Shown here piece after piece: positions 9,798 through 19,094 of a stretch of 64,000 nt of DNA; positions within the stretch are counted from its first letter, which is position 1; every line of letters starts with the position of its first letter. A model generated the notes under the pieces. The model did not search any database. It had not been told where the DNA came from and saw nothing but the letters and a program-made list of their open reading frames with translations. Made by a program: the position numbers and the translations under genes. The DNA comes from Sideroxydans lithotrophicus (GTDB taxonomy: Bacteria; Pseudomonadota; Gammaproteobacteria; Burkholderiales; Gallionellaceae): assembly GCA_020723185.1 (NCBI GenBank), contig DYJI01000008.1:80110-144109 (forward strand), written 5' to 3'.

Positions 9798-11585
9798 TTA
9801 TCTATTCTGTTCGGCTGGCGGTGCGCTCTTGAGCACTTCTTCCAGGGTGGTCGTGCCGTTGGCGATCTTTTGCGCGCCCGAGATGCGCAGCGGCTTCATG
9901 CCTTCGCGCCCGGCCTGGTCGCGCAACGCGGCGATATCGGTGTCGGCGGTGATGAGTTTGCGCAGCTCGGGCGACATGAGCAGGATCTCGTAGATGCCGA
10001 TGCGCCCCGAATAACCGGTCATGCGGCATTCCAGGCAGCCCTGCGGACGATGCAATTTGGCGGGGCGCGCCGCTTTCCATGGAGAGACCAAGTTATCCCA
10101 CAACACGTGGTCGGCGTCGCTGGCCGGGTGCGGTTGTTTGCAATGCGGGCACAGCGTGCGTACCAGTCGCTGCGCCATGATGCCGAGCAAGGTGGCATTG
10201 AGCAGATAAGGCGGCACGCCCAGGTCGAGCAGGCGGGTGATGGCGGAAGGCGCGTCATTGGTGTGCAGGGTGGAGAGCACCAGGTGGCCGGTCAGCGCCG
10301 CCTGAATGGCCATGTCTGCCGTCTCCAGATCGCGGATCTCGCCCACCATGATGATGTCCGGGTCTTGGCGCATCAGGGCGCGCACCCCGTCGGCGAAGTT
10401 CAGGCCGATGTCTGGCTGCACCTGCATCTGGTTGAAGGACGGTTCGACCATCTCGATCGGGTCTTCCAGCGTGCATACGTTCACTTCCGGTGTGGCCAGA
10501 TGTTTCAGGGTCGAATACAGTGTGGTGGTCTTGCCGGAACCGGTGGGGCCGGTGACCAGGATGATGCCGTTCGGTCTGCCGGTCATCTGTTCCCAGCGGG
10601 TACGGTCATCCTCCGAGAAACCCAGTTCGGCGAAATCTCGCACCAGCACTTCCGGGTCGAAGATACGCATCACCAGCTTCTCGCCGAAGGCGGTGGGCAG
10701 GGTGGACAGGCGCAGTTCGATCTCCTGACCTTCCTCGGTGCGCGTCTTGATGCGGCCATCCTGCGGGCGGCGCTTCTCCATCAGATCCATGCGGCCCAGC
10801 AACTTGATGCGGCTGGTCATTGCGTTCACCACCGACATCGGCAACTGGTGCACCTGATGCAGCACACCGTCGATGCGGAAACGCACGATGCCCGCCTCGC
10901 GGCGCGGCTCGATATGGATATCCGAGGCGCGCTGCTCGAAGGCGTATTGCCACAGCCAGTCGACGATATGCACGATGTGCTGGTCGTTGGCATCGAATTG
11001 CTTGTTGCTCTTGCCCAGCTCGACCAGTTGTTCGAAAGAAGCGAGGGTGCCGGAAGGGGCGTTGCTGTGCGTCGCGCTCTTCACCGAGCGCGCCAGGTTG
11101 TAGAACTCGACCAGATAGCGCTTGATGTCCAGCGGGTTTGCGACCACGCGGCGGATGCTCTTGCGCGAAGTCTGGCGCAACACGGTCTCCCAGTCGCGCA
11201 ACCAGGGTTCCGCCGTCGCCACCACCAGATCGCCACCGTCGATGCGGATGGGCATGATGGAGAAACGGTTGGCGTAATCGATGGACATCAACTCGGTCAG
11301 ATTGGAGAAGTCGATCTTGAGCGGATCGATGTGGAAATACTCCAGTCCCGCCTTGCCGGCCAGCCATTCGGTCAGGGATTCCAGCGTCAGGATACGGTTG
11401 GGCGGCAGCAACGATCTCCAGCTCTTTTCCGCGATGACGACCAGCGGGTGATGGTCGTTGCGTTGGACACGGCGCTCGGCGACCAGAACATCCGCCTCGG
11501 CTTTGTCCACCATACCGTCTGCGACCAGCATGTCGAGCAGCTCGGTCAGTTTGAGTTTGTGATTGGGAACGTCTTGTGCGCCCAT
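9798..11585 (-). CDS. GspE/PilB-type secretion ATPase, solitary
   Basis: About 595 residues from the ATG at 11585. N-terminal MshEN/T2SSE_N domain, then AAA ATPase: Walker A GPTGSGKTTTL, Asp box, Walker B DIIMVGEIRDLETAD, His box STLHTNDAP, and a zinc-binding insertion with CPHC and CLEC pairs as in GspE/PilB. The open frame runs on for 55 codons, but those codons cross a copy of the tmRNA 3' end and have no RBS; ATGs at 11591 and 11585 fit the family start. No platform protein, pilin or secretin gene is adjacent, so the partner system must lie elsewhere. Function is inferred as powering a type II secretion or type IV pilus-like machine. Confidence 0.85.
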   Translation of the reverse strand: MGAQDVPNHKLKLTELLDMLVADGMVDKAEADVLVAERRVQRNDHHPLVVIAEKSWRSLLPPNRILTLESLTEWLAGKAGLEYFHIDPLKIDFSNLTELMSIDYANRFSIMPIRIDGGDLVVATAEPWLRDWETVLRQTSRKSIRRVVANPLDIKRYLVEFYNLARSVKSATHSNAPSGTLASFEQLVELGKSNKQFDANDQHIVHIVDWLWQYAFEQRASDIHIEPRREAGIVRFRIDGVLHQVHQLPMSVVNAMTSRIKLLGRMDLMEKRRPQDGRIKTRTEEGQEIELRLSTLPTAFGEKLVMRIFDPEVLVRDFAELGFSEDDRTRWEQMTGRPNGIILVTGPTGSGKTTTLYSTLKHLATPEVNVCTLEDPIEMVEPSFNQMQVQPDIGLNFADGVRALMRQDPDIIMVGEIRDLETADMAIQAALTGHLVLSTLHTNDAPSAITRLLDLGVPPYLLNATLLGIMAQRLVRTLCPHCKQPHPASDADHVLWDNLVSPWKAARPAKLHRPQGCLECRMTGYSGRIGIYEILLMSPELRKLITADTDIAALRDQAGREGMKPLRISGAQKIANGTTTLEEVLKSAPPAEQNR

Positions 11586-11662
11586 GTGCATGCCCTGATA
11601 AAGTCCGGCGACTATACCGACAACGGACAGTGTCTTCAATAAAGTTGCAGCAATGCTGAGTT

Positions 11663-11691
11663 TGGTTGCGGCGGCGGGAATTGAACCTGTG
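11663..11691 (-). repeat. Direct copy of the tmRNA 3' end (att-like)
   Basis: Read on the minus strand it gives GGTTCAATTCCCGCCGCC followed by GCAACCA, matching the T-arm and acceptor end of ssrA (12088-12120) in the same orientation, with changes only at the start and in two bases before the ACCA. A duplicated tRNA/tmRNA 3' end is the usual trace of tyrosine-recombinase integration. Confidence 0.7.
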
Positions 11692-12009
11692 ATGCAAAAC
11701 AATAAAGTGGAGTAATAGGGAGGGACGTGGAGTGGGAATTGTTCAGTCATCGAGCTGCCTTCTCGATAACCTCATCCCTTCTGGACCGCCTTTCGCGTCC
11801 TGCGCGAGCGTTGCTCGCTGGTGGCCTTGCAGGCCGCGCCTTCGCCTGCATGCGAAGGCCGCTTCGGGCTACAAACAGCACGCAGGTGCTGTTTGTGAGG
11901 GCGCAGTGAGTACATCATTCTTGCCAGCCAACGCGCTAGCAGGCGCGTTGGCGTTCGCGGGCTCGCAGCAGTGCTGCTCGAATTCCCCGTTCACCCCCGC
12001 CGTCCGTTC

Positions 12010-12031
12010 CGGACGCGGATTCAATTCCCGC
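12010..12031 (+). repeat. Inverted copy of the tmRNA T-arm
   Basis: GGACGCGG-TTCAATTCCCGC pattern on the plus strand (with GGA for GGG before TTC), the same T-arm sequence that ssrA carries on the minus strand 80 bases away. Together with the true 3' end it makes an inverted repeat around the ssrA terminator. Confidence 0.6.
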
Positions 12032-12051
12032 TCAATCTCAACGCATCTAAA

Positions 12052-12083
12052 TAAAAATGACACCTCGAGGGTGTCATTTTTAT
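12052..12083 (-). terminator. Terminator of ssrA
   Basis: Perfect inverted repeat AAAAATGACACC / GGTGTCATTTTT around TCGA. It starts five bases after the tmRNA CCA end on the minus strand; the A/T flanks make it work in both directions. Confidence 0.85.
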
Positions 12084-12087
12084 TTGT

Positions 12088-12455
12088 TGGTGGAGGCGGC
12101 GGGAATTGAACCCGCGTCCGCAAGCCCTCTACAGACAGTTCTACATACTTAGTCTGGTTGTTTGATTTGATCCGCCAGACGCCAACCGACAGGCTGCTGA
12201 CAGACGAGTCACCTAAATTCTAGCTTCGTACAAAGTGACCCTGCACGACACGATTCCGTGTAAATGTCCTCACTCATCTCAAGCTTGCGCTATCGAGCCC
12301 CTGCACGGACACCAGGGTGTGAGGTCTGACCTTAGGCGGCCAGAGCGTACTTTTCGTCGTTTGCGACTATTGGTTTTCCAGCTGATTAACGAGGTTGCGG
12401 GTCCTCGGTATGCCCTGCGCTGCTTTGAAACCCACGTCGAAGCCAAGTCGCCCCC
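12088..12455 (-). ncRNA. ssrA: tmRNA (transfer-messenger RNA)
   Basis: 368 bases, one-piece tmRNA for rescue of stalled ribosomes. The 5' end GGGGGCG (12455 downwards) pairs with CGCCTCC before the ACCA at 12088. The 5' region has GGCTTCGACG, as in other tmRNAs, and the 3' T arm is GCGGG-TTCAATT-CCCGC. The tag frame, with resume codon GCA at 12364-12362, encodes ANDEKYALAA and stops with TAA at 12334-12332. The ALAA end targets tagged proteins to ClpXP. A TACAAT box lies 21 bases upstream of the mature 5' end. Confidence 0.97.
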
Positions 12456-12476
12456 CGGGTGCTTTCAAGCGCTCGC

Positions 12477-12482
12477 ATTGTA
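12477..12482 (-). promoter_or_regulatory. Probable -10 box of ssrA
   Basis: TACAAT on the minus strand, 21 bases before the mature tmRNA 5' end, leaving room for a short leader removed by RNase P. No clear -35 was found at the right spacing. Confidence 0.45.
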
Positions 12483-12489
12483 GCAGGGT

Positions 12490-13866
12490 TTACTGGCCGT
12501 TGTTCTGGTGCAGGTGGCGGGCGAAGTGGCGGTCGGCACGGGTTGCGTGCGACGCGAACCAGTCCAGCAACAGCAGTTCGGTGCGATAGGCCAGGTAGCG
12601 CGAGTCTTCATTGCCGGCATGCATGCGCTTTTCCAGATCGCGGTAGTTCTCGATGAAACGTTTGTGTTCCTGGGTGTGGCTGTCGGCAAAGGGGTAATCG
12701 TGCTCGCGCATCAGGGCTTCTTCCTGGGGGAACAGGGTCTCGCAGTATTGCTTGAGGAAGGCATAGACATCGCGGAAGTCGTCGTTCTCGTTCTGGCGGA
12801 TGCGGGTGGCGTGCTGGTTGATGCGTTCCAGCAGCGCTTGGTGGGCGCTGTCCAGATCCGGGATGCCGCTCATGAATTCGTCTTTCCAGCTTTGCAGGAG
12901 GTCGAGTTCACCCGTGCCGTGGTGGTAATTGGTCGCCTCGAATTCGTAACAGCGTTTGAGGTAGATGTGGGCACACAGGTCGTTCGGGCAGATTTCGATA
13001 CAGCGCTTGAACGACTGGATGGCTTTGCTTATGTCTTTCAGGTGGTAATAGGCGACGGCCTGCTCGAACACGTTGCGCGTCTCTTCCTTGAGGGCGCGCA
13101 GTTCCTTCGGGTCGTTGTCGAACACTTCGTACACCGATAACGGCTGTGACTTGCCTTTGACGCGGATGCGGTCCAGGAAGCGGATGCGGTATGCGTCGGG
13201 GTCGTTCAGGTCGTACAGGGTGTTGTGGCTGATGATGATGGGGGTGTTGTAGGTCTTGGTCGCTTCTTCCAGCCGGGCGGCGAGGTTGACCGCGTCGCCG
13301 ATCACCGTGCTGTCCATGCGGTTGATGCCGCCGACGGTGCCTATCATCACCATGCCGGTGTTGAGGCCGATGCCGATGTGGATGGGTTTGTAGCCGGCAC
13401 GGGCGCGGCCGGTGTTGTAGTAACCCAGCCGTTCCAGCATGTCGATGGCACCGCGCAGGGCCTCGTCCGCGCCTTTCTCGAACAGCGCCATGATGGCGTC
13501 GCCGATGTATTTGTCGATGATGCCGTGGTGGCGGCTGATCACCGGTTCCATCTGGCTCAGGTAGGAGTTGATGAATTCGAAATTCTCGGTCGGCGTCATC
13601 GATTCGGACAGCTGCGTGAAGTCGCGGATGTCGGAGAACATGATGGTCATCTTGCGTTCGACCTGGTCGCCCAGTTTGACGTCGACGATGCTCTTGGCCT
13701 GCAACAGGCTGAGCAGTTGGTGGGGCACCAGGCGGCTATAGGCGGTCTCGGTCTGCTGCAGCAGGGCCAGTGCTTGCTGGTGGGCGATGATGACCTTGTG
13801 CAGGATCTCCTGCACGTCGCCCTGATCGCCTGACGAAGGGATGTCGTTACCGGTCTGTTCGCTCAT
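12490..13866 (-). CDS. Class III adenylate cyclase fused to a C-terminal hemerythrin domain
   Basis: 458 residues. Residues about 68-250 are a class III nucleotide cyclase: metal-binding Asp79 (FSDIRDF) and Asp123 (DKYIGDAIMA), with Lys119 and Asp185 consistent with ATP as substrate, and Asn194/Arg198 (VNLAARLE) for the transition state. Residues about 255-310 look like a short TPR-type helical linker. Residues about 325-450 are a bacteriohemerythrin four-helix domain with His342, Glu382, His397, His401, His440 and Asp445 in the expected order. The ligand normally four residues before Glu382 (HF..EE) is Leu378, so one di-iron His is missing. It is probably a cytosolic cAMP producer tuned by oxygen, redox or iron; the changed site may alter or abolish O2 binding. 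Confidence 0.85.
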   Translation of the reverse strand: MSEQTGNDIPSSGDQGDVQEILHKVIIAHQQALALLQQTETAYSRLVPHQLLSLLQAKSIVDVKLGDQVERKMTIMFSDIRDFTQLSESMTPTENFEFINSYLSQMEPVISRHHGIIDKYIGDAIMALFEKGADEALRGAIDMLERLGYYNTGRARAGYKPIHIGIGLNTGMVMIGTVGGINRMDSTVIGDAVNLAARLEEATKTYNTPIIISHNTLYDLNDPDAYRIRFLDRIRVKGKSQPLSVYEVFDNDPKELRALKEETRNVFEQAVAYYHLKDISKAIQSFKRCIEICPNDLCAHIYLKRCYEFEATNYHHGTGELDLLQSWKDEFMSGIPDLDSAHQALLERINQHATRIRQNENDDFRDVYAFLKQYCETLFPQEEALMREHDYPFADSHTQEHKRFIENYRDLEKRMHAGNEDSRYLAYRTELLLLDWFASHATRADRHFARHLHQNNGQ

Positions 13867-13906
13867 GTGGGCTAACCCTGCCTTGATGCGGGCATCATAC
13901 CGTCGT

Positions 13907-14560
13907 TCAGAGCGACAGGTAGCGCAATAGTGCGAATGGGGTCTGCACGCTGCCTGCCGCCTGCCATGTTCCGGTATCGACGCCGTTCTCGAGGTAACCG
14001 TATGCGGCGATGATGCCGATCATGTGTGCGGCGTTGGCAGCCTGCATGTCGCGCAGGTCGTCACCCAGGTACAGGCAGCGGCCGGGTTGGACGCCGATCA
14101 GCGCGGCGGCATGCAGCAGGGGGGCGGGATGTGGCTTGGCTTCCTCGCAGGTGTCGCCGCTGACCAGGCAGGCGGCGCGCGTGGCATAGCCTAGTCTCTC
14201 CATCAGTGGCACGGTGTAGCGGTGCGGTTTGTTGGTGACGATGCCCCAAGGGATGTCGCGCTCTTCCAGTTCCTCGATGAGGGCGGCCATACCCGGGAAC
14301 AGCTTGGTGCGGTCGCAGATGTGTGCTTCGTAGTGTTCCAGGAAGGCGGTACGCATCGCTTCGTAGCCATCGCTGTCAGGCTCCACGCCCATGCCCAGTT
14401 TGAGCAGTCCGCGCGAGCCGTGCGAGGCTTGCGGGCGGATCGTCGCCAGCGGCAGGGGTGGCAGGTCGTGCAGGCTGCGTACATGGTTCAGTGCTTCGCC
14501 CAGGTCGGGGGCGGTATCGGCGAATGTGCCGTCCAGATCGAGGAGGACGGCTTCAATCAC
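13907..14560 (-). CDS. gph: HAD-family phosphoglycolate phosphatase-like enzyme (Gph)
   Basis: 217 residues from GTG at 14560. HAD motif [10 protein letters not shown] with the nucleophile/acid pair DxD at residues 8 and 10, motif II in GIVTNK, motif III Lys in EAKPHP, motif [11 protein letters not shown]. The GTG overlaps the ubiG stop by eight bases, which is the usual ubiG-gph coupling in proteobacteria; the longer upstream frame runs inside ubiG and is not used. In Pseudomonas the ubiG-linked homologue (MupP) acts on N-acetylmuramate 6-phosphate, so the substrate could be that rather than 2-phosphoglycolate. Confidence 0.87.
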   Translation of the reverse strand: MIEAVLLDLDGTFADTAPDLGEALNHVRSLHDLPPLPLATIRPQASHGSRGLLKLGMGVEPDSDGYEAMRTAFLEHYEAHICDRTKLFPGMAALIEELEERDIPWGIVTNKPHRYTVPLMERLGYATRAACLVSGDTCEEAKPHPAPLLHAAALIGVQPGRCLYLGDDLRDMQAANAAHMIGIIAAYGYLENGVDTGTWQAAGSVQTPFALLRYLSL

Positions 14561-15248
14561 GTTGGCAGGCCACCAGATAGTTGACGCTGGTGTCGTCCCC
14601 CAGCGCATAGGTCTTGTTCAGCGGGTTGTAACTCATGCCGGTCATCCCCTGTACTTGCAGGCCGGCATCGCGGCACCATTGCGCCAGCTCGGACGGCTTG
14701 ATGAATCTGGCGTAGTCGTGCGTGCCGCGCGGCAGCAGCTTGAGCAAGTACTCGGCACCGATGATGGCGAACAGGTAGGACTTGGGGTTTCGATTCAGCG
14801 TGGAGAAGAACACGTGGCCACCCGGTTTGACCAGTCGCGCGCAGGCGGCAACCACGGCGGCCGGATCGGGTACGTGTTCCAGCATCTCCATGCAGGTCAC
14901 CACGTCGTAGTGTCCGGGGCGCTCGGCGGCCAGCATTTCGACGGCCACCTTGCGGTATTCCACTTGCTTGCCGCTTTCCAGCAAGTGCAGCTTGGCCACG
15001 CTCAGCGATCTGTCGGCCAGATCGATGCCGGTCACGGTCGCGCCGGCGTCGGCCAGCGCCTCGCTCAGGATGCCGCCGCCGCAGCCCACGTCCAGTACGG
15101 TCTTGCCTGACAGTTCGGCGATACCGTCGATATATGCCAGTCGCAGCGGGTTGATCTCGTGCAGCGGTTTGAATTCACTGTTCGGATCCCACCACTTGTG
15201 GGCCAGTTGGGAGAATTTCTCCAGTTCGATGGGATCTGCGTTGGACAT
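14553..15248 (-). CDS. ubiG: Ubiquinone biosynthesis O-methyltransferase UbiG
   Basis: 231 residues, SAM-dependent methyltransferase that carries out both O-methylations of ubiquinone synthesis. The family N-terminus ([28 protein letters not shown]) is intact, followed by the SAM site [37 protein letters not shown] and [13 protein letters not shown]. First gene of a ubiG-gph pair, divergent from gyrA. Confidence 0.96.
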   Translation of the reverse strand: MSNADPIELEKFSQLAHKWWDPNSEFKPLHEINPLRLAYIDGIAELSGKTVLDVGCGGGILSEALADAGATVTGIDLADRSLSVAKLHLLESGKQVEYRKVAVEMLAAERPGHYDVVTCMEMLEHVPDPAAVVAACARLVKPGGHVFFSTLNRNPKSYLFAIIGAEYLLKLLPRGTHDYARFIKPSELAQWCRDAGLQVQGMTGMSYNPLNKTYALGDDTSVNYLVACQRD

Positions 15249-15405
15249 GCTGTCGATCTCGTTGATGGGGCGCAGACTTTATATCAAAACTGCCGGTAAT
15301 AGCCAAACTTGTGGGGTGTCTCCCGGATGGTCGGCAAGCGTGGTCGCTGTGCTAGAATGCGGCCTTCGTTTTCATTGCCTATCCGGCTCATTCGTCAGGT
15401 CGCTC

Positions 15406-17973
15406 ATGGAACAACAATTCGCCAAAGAAACCCTCCCTGTCAGCCTCGAAGAAGAGATGCGCAAGTCCTACCTCGATTACGCCATGAGCGTGATCGTGGG
15501 GCGTGCCTTGCCCGATGTGCGCGATGGCCTGAAGCCCGTGCATCGTCGTGTGCTGTTCGCCATGCACGAGCTGTCCAACGACTGGAACCGCGCCTACAAG
15601 AAATCGGCGCGTATCGTCGGCGATGTGATCGGTAAATATCACCCGCACGGCGATACGGCGGTGTACGACACCATCGTGCGCATGGCGCAGGATTTCTCGC
15701 TGCGCTACACGCTGGTTGACGGGCAGGGCAACTTCGGTTCGGTCGACGGCGACAATGCTGCGGCGATGCGCTACACCGAGATCCGCATGGCGAAGATCGC
15801 CCATCAGCTGCTGGAAGACCTGGACAAGGAGACGGTCGACTTCGGGCCGAACTACGACGGTTCGGAGAACGAGCCGCTGGTGTTTCCGGCGCGCTTCCCC
15901 AATCTGCTGGTGAACGGCTCGTCCGGTATCGCTGTGGGCATGGCGACCAACATCCCGCCACACAACATGAGCGAAGTGGTGGATGCCTGCCTGGCCCTGT
16001 TGCGCGAACCGGACATGGATATCGAGCGCCTGATCGAGCTGGTGCCCGCGCCGGATTTCCCGACCGCCGGATTCATCTACGGTCTGGCAGGGGTGAAAGA
16101 AGGTTACCGTACCGGTCGCGGCCGGGTGGTGATGCGCGCGCGCACCCATTTCGAGGACATCGGCAAGGGTGACCGCGAGGCGATCATCATCGACGAGCTA
16201 CCGTATCAGGTGAACAAGGCCAACCTGCTGATGAAGATCGGCGAGATGGTGCGCGACAAGACGCTGGAAGGCATCTCCGAGATCCGCGATGAGTCGGACA
16301 AGTCCGGCATGCGCGCCGTGATCGAGCTCAAGCGCGGCGAGAACGCCGATGTGATCCTGAACAAGCTGTACAAATCGACCCAGATGCAGGACAGTTTCGG
16401 CATCAACATGGTCGCCATCGTGGACGGCCAGCCCAAGCTGTGCAACCTGAAGGACGTCATCGAGGCCTTCCTGCGCCACCGCCGCGAAGTGGTGACGCGC
16501 CGCACAATCTTCGAACTGCGCAAGGCGCGCGAGCGCGGCCACATCCTGGAAGGTCTGGCGGTGGCGCTGTCCAACGTCGACGAGATCATCGCGCTCATCA
16601 AGGCTGCACCGACGCCGCCGGATGCCAAGCGTGCATTGATGTCGCGCGGCTGGCGCTCTGATCTTGTCGAGGATATGTTGAGCCGCGTCAATGAGGCCTC
16701 GCGTCCGGAAGGGCTGGCACCGGAGTTCGGTCTGGTGAAGGGCACCGGCTACTTCCTGTCCGATGCGCAGGCGCAGGCCATCCTGGAATTGCGTCTGCAA
16801 CGTCTGACCGGGCTGGAGCAGGACAAGATCGTCGGCGAATACCGCGAAGTGATGGACAGGATCGCCGATCTGCTGGATATCCTGGCCAAGCCGGCGCGCG
16901 TGACGCAGATCATCGGCGACGAGCTGGTCACCATCCGTTCCCAGTTCGGCGACAAGCGCCGCAGCGAGATCATCACGCATACGCAGGATATGTCGATGGA
17001 AGACCTGATCGCGCCGGAAGACGTGGTAGTCACCATTTCGCACGGCGGTTACATGAAGGCGCAGAAGCTTGACGAATACCGCGCGCAGAAACGCGGCGGC
17101 CGCGGCAAGCAGGCGGCATCGACCAAGGAAGACGATTTCGTCGACAACCTGTTCATCGCCAACACCCACGATTACATCCTGTGCTTCTCCAACCGCGGAC
17201 GCTGCTACTGGCTGAAGGTATATGAAGTGCCGCAGGGGACGCGTATGTCGCGCGGACGGCCTATCGTCAATCTGTTGCCGCTGGAAGCGGGCGAGCAGAT
17301 CAATGCGGTGCTGCCGGTGAAGGAATTCGCCGAAGACAAGTTCATCTTCTTCGCCACCAGCGAAGGCACGGTGAAGAAGACACCGTTGTCAGACTTCGCC
17401 AACCCGCGCAAGGCCGGCATCATCGCCATCAACCTGGATGAGGGCGATTTCCTCATCGGCGTGGCGGTGACCGACGGCAAGCATGACGTGATGCTGTTCT
17501 CCGACGAGGGCAAGGCGGTGCGTTTCGACGAGAACGATGTGCGTTCGATGGGCCGTGTGACGCGCGGCGTGCGCGGCATGAATCTGGCGGCGGGCGGCAA
17601 GGTCATCGCCCTGCTGGTGGCGGAAGAAGGCGAGCGCTCTGTGTTGACCGCGACCGAGAACGGTTACGGCAAGCGTACGGCTATCGCCGAGTACACGCGC
17701 CACGGACGCGGTACCAAAGGCATGATCGCGATCCAGACTTCGGAGCGCAACGGCAAGGTGGTCGCGGCCACACTGGTCGAAGATAAAGACGAGATCATGC
17801 TGATCGGCACCAATGGCGTGCTGATCCGCACCCGCGTCAATGAGATCCGCGAGATGAGTCGCGCCACGCAGGGCGTGACGCTGATGAATCTGGAAAAGGG
17901 CGAGAAGCTGGCCGGTCTGAGCCGTATCGCGGAGACAGAAGACGAAGCTGACACCGAATCCGATAACGAGTGA
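15406..17973 (+). CDS. gyrA: DNA gyrase subunit A
   Basis: 855 residues. Type IIA topoisomerase subunit. The start ATG at 15406 gives the standard N-terminus ([30 protein letters not shown]); the longer open frame upstream overlaps ubiG and is rejected. The quinolone-determining region reads [17 protein letters not shown]: Thr at the position of E. coli Ser83 and Asp at Asp87. The catalytic Tyr lies in [11 protein letters not shown]. The GyrA box is present as QKRGGRGK at about residue 563-570, followed by the beta-pinwheel C-terminal domain, and the protein ends in an acidic tail ([11 protein letters not shown]). It opens the gyrA-serC-serA-pheA supra-operon. Confidence 0.97.
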   Translation: MEQQFAKETLPVSLEEEMRKSYLDYAMSVIVGRALPDVRDGLKPVHRRVLFAMHELSNDWNRAYKKSARIVGDVIGKYHPHGDTAVYDTIVRMAQDFSLRYTLVDGQGNFGSVDGDNAAAMRYTEIRMAKIAHQLLEDLDKETVDFGPNYDGSENEPLVFPARFPNLLVNGSSGIAVGMATNIPPHNMSEVVDACLALLREPDMDIERLIELVPAPDFPTAGFIYGLAGVKEGYRTGRGRVVMRARTHFEDIGKGDREAIIIDELPYQVNKANLLMKIGEMVRDKTLEGISEIRDESDKSGMRAVIELKRGENADVILNKLYKSTQMQDSFGINMVAIVDGQPKLCNLKDVIEAFLRHRREVVTRRTIFELRKARERGHILEGLAVALSNVDEIIALIKAAPTPPDAKRALMSRGWRSDLVEDMLSRVNEASRPEGLAPEFGLVKGTGYFLSDAQAQAILELRLQRLTGLEQDKIVGEYREVMDRIADLLDILAKPARVTQIIGDELVTIRSQFGDKRRSEIITHTQDMSMEDLIAPEDVVVTISHGGYMKAQKLDEYRAQKRGGRGKQAASTKEDDFVDNLFIANTHDYILCFSNRGRCYWLKVYEVPQGTRMSRGRPIVNLLPLEAGEQINAVLPVKEFAEDKFIFFATSEGTVKKTPLSDFANPRKAGIIAINLDEGDFLIGVAVTDGKHDVMLFSDEGKAVRFDENDVRSMGRVTRGVRGMNLAAGGKVIALLVAEEGERSVLTATENGYGKRTAIAEYTRHGRGTKGMIAIQTSERNGKVVAATLVEDKDEIMLIGTNGVLIRTRVNEIREMSRATQGVTLMNLEKGEKLAGLSRIAETEDEADTESDNE

Positions 17974-17994
17974 TTTTTCCGGGGAGAGAAGGGC

Positions 17995-19077
17995 ATGGCG
18001 ATCTATAACTTCAGCGCGGGGCCGGCGGTATTGCCGAAGGAAGTGTTGCTACAGGCGCAGGCGGAACTGGCTGATTGGCACGGCAGCGGCATGTCGGTGA
18101 TGGAGATGTCGCACCGTGGCAAGGAATACATGGGTATCCATGCACAGGCCGAAGCCGATCTGCGCGAGTTGATGGGCATCCCGGCCAATTACAAGGTACT
18201 GTTCCTGCAGGGCGGCGCGCACCTGCAGTTCTCCATGATCCCGCTCAACCTGATGCGCGACAAGGCATCGGCCGACTACGTGAATACCGGCGAATGGTCG
18301 AAGAAAGCCATCGGCGAGGCGAAGAAGTTCTGCGCGGTGAACGTGGTCGCTGACAACAAGGACAGGAACTGCAGCTATGTGCCGCCCTTCGATGGCTGGA
18401 AATGCGATCCGAACGCGGCCTATCTGCATTACTGTCCGAACGAGACCATAGGCGGCGTGGAGTTCAACTGGATACCGGAAACGGGGAATGTGCCGCTGGT
18501 GGCGGACATGTCCTCCAACATCCTGTCGCGCGAGATCGACGTTTCCAGGTTCGGCCTGATCTACGCGGGCGCGCAGAAGAACATCGGACCGGCCGGTCTG
18601 ACGCTGGTGATCGTGCGCGAGGACCTGATCGGTCAGGTGGCGGCCGGTACGCCGACCATGCTGGACTACAAGATCCATGCAGACGGCGAGTCCATGTACA
18701 ACACGCCGCCCACTTTCGCCATCTACATGGCGGGGCTGGTGTTCCAGTGGCTGAAGAAGAACGGCGGCGTCGCCGCGATGGAGAAGACCAACATCGCCAA
18801 GGCGCAGCTGCTGTACGACGCGATTGACAGCAGCAACGGTTTCTACAATTGTCCGGTGAACAAGGCCGACCGCTCGCGCATGAACGTGCCGTTCACGCTG
18901 AAGGATGCCGCGCTGGATGGCGAGTTCCTCAAGCAGGCGGATGCGCGCGGGCTGCTGCAGCTGAAAGGTCACCGCTCGGTTGGCGGAATGCGCGCCTCGA
19001 TCTACAACGCCATGCCAATGGAGGGTGTGCAAGCGCTGGTCGGGTTCATGAACGAGTTCGCGCGCAGCAAAGCCTGA
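17995..19077 (+). CDS. serC: Phosphoserine aminotransferase SerC
   Basis: 360 residues, PLP enzyme of class V. It makes O-phospho-L-serine from 3-phosphohydroxypyruvate (and acts in the deoxyxylulose route to pyridoxal phosphate). The start [18 protein letters not shown] is typical. The PLP Lys lies in [27 protein letters not shown] is the conserved C-terminal substrate-binding stretch. A strong GGGGAGAG lies before the ATG. It follows gyrA by 21 bases. Confidence 0.97.
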   Translation: MAIYNFSAGPAVLPKEVLLQAQAELADWHGSGMSVMEMSHRGKEYMGIHAQAEADLRELMGIPANYKVLFLQGGAHLQFSMIPLNLMRDKASADYVNTGEWSKKAIGEAKKFCAVNVVADNKDRNCSYVPPFDGWKCDPNAAYLHYCPNETIGGVEFNWIPETGNVPLVADMSSNILSREIDVSRFGLIYAGAQKNIGPAGLTLVIVREDLIGQVAAGTPTMLDYKIHADGESMYNTPPTFAIYMAGLVFQWLKKNGGVAAMEKTNIAKAQLLYDAIDSSNGFYNCPVNKADRSRMNVPFTLKDAALDGEFLKQADARGLLQLKGHRSVGGMRASIYNAMPMEGVQALVGFMNEFARSKA

Positions 19078-19094
19078 GTCGCGAGCGCGCTGCC

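Larger units (their letters stand above)
11586..12087. other. Non-coding stretch between gspE-like gene and ssrA with repeated tmRNA 3'-end sequence
   Basis: No gene is convincing here, although plus-strand frames stay open by composition. It holds a second copy of the tmRNA 3' end at 11663-11691, an inverted T-arm copy at 12010-12031, the ssrA terminator at 12052-12083, and a low-complexity middle (11760-12000) with several short palindromes. The layout suggests the scar of an element once integrated at ssrA. Confidence 0.6.

Noticed and set aside
9309..11642. A 777-codon open frame on the plus strand
   Set aside because: It is antisense to the GspE-type ATPase and the mutarotase, has no motif, and arises from high-GC third-position bias of the real genes.
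11732..12109. Plus-strand frames over the ssrA 3' region
   Set aside because: They cross the tmRNA terminator and T-arm copies and have no RBS or family features.
14950..15405. The long upstream extension of the gyrA frame
   Set aside because: It overlaps ubiG on the other strand and the GyrA family starts at the ATG at 15406.
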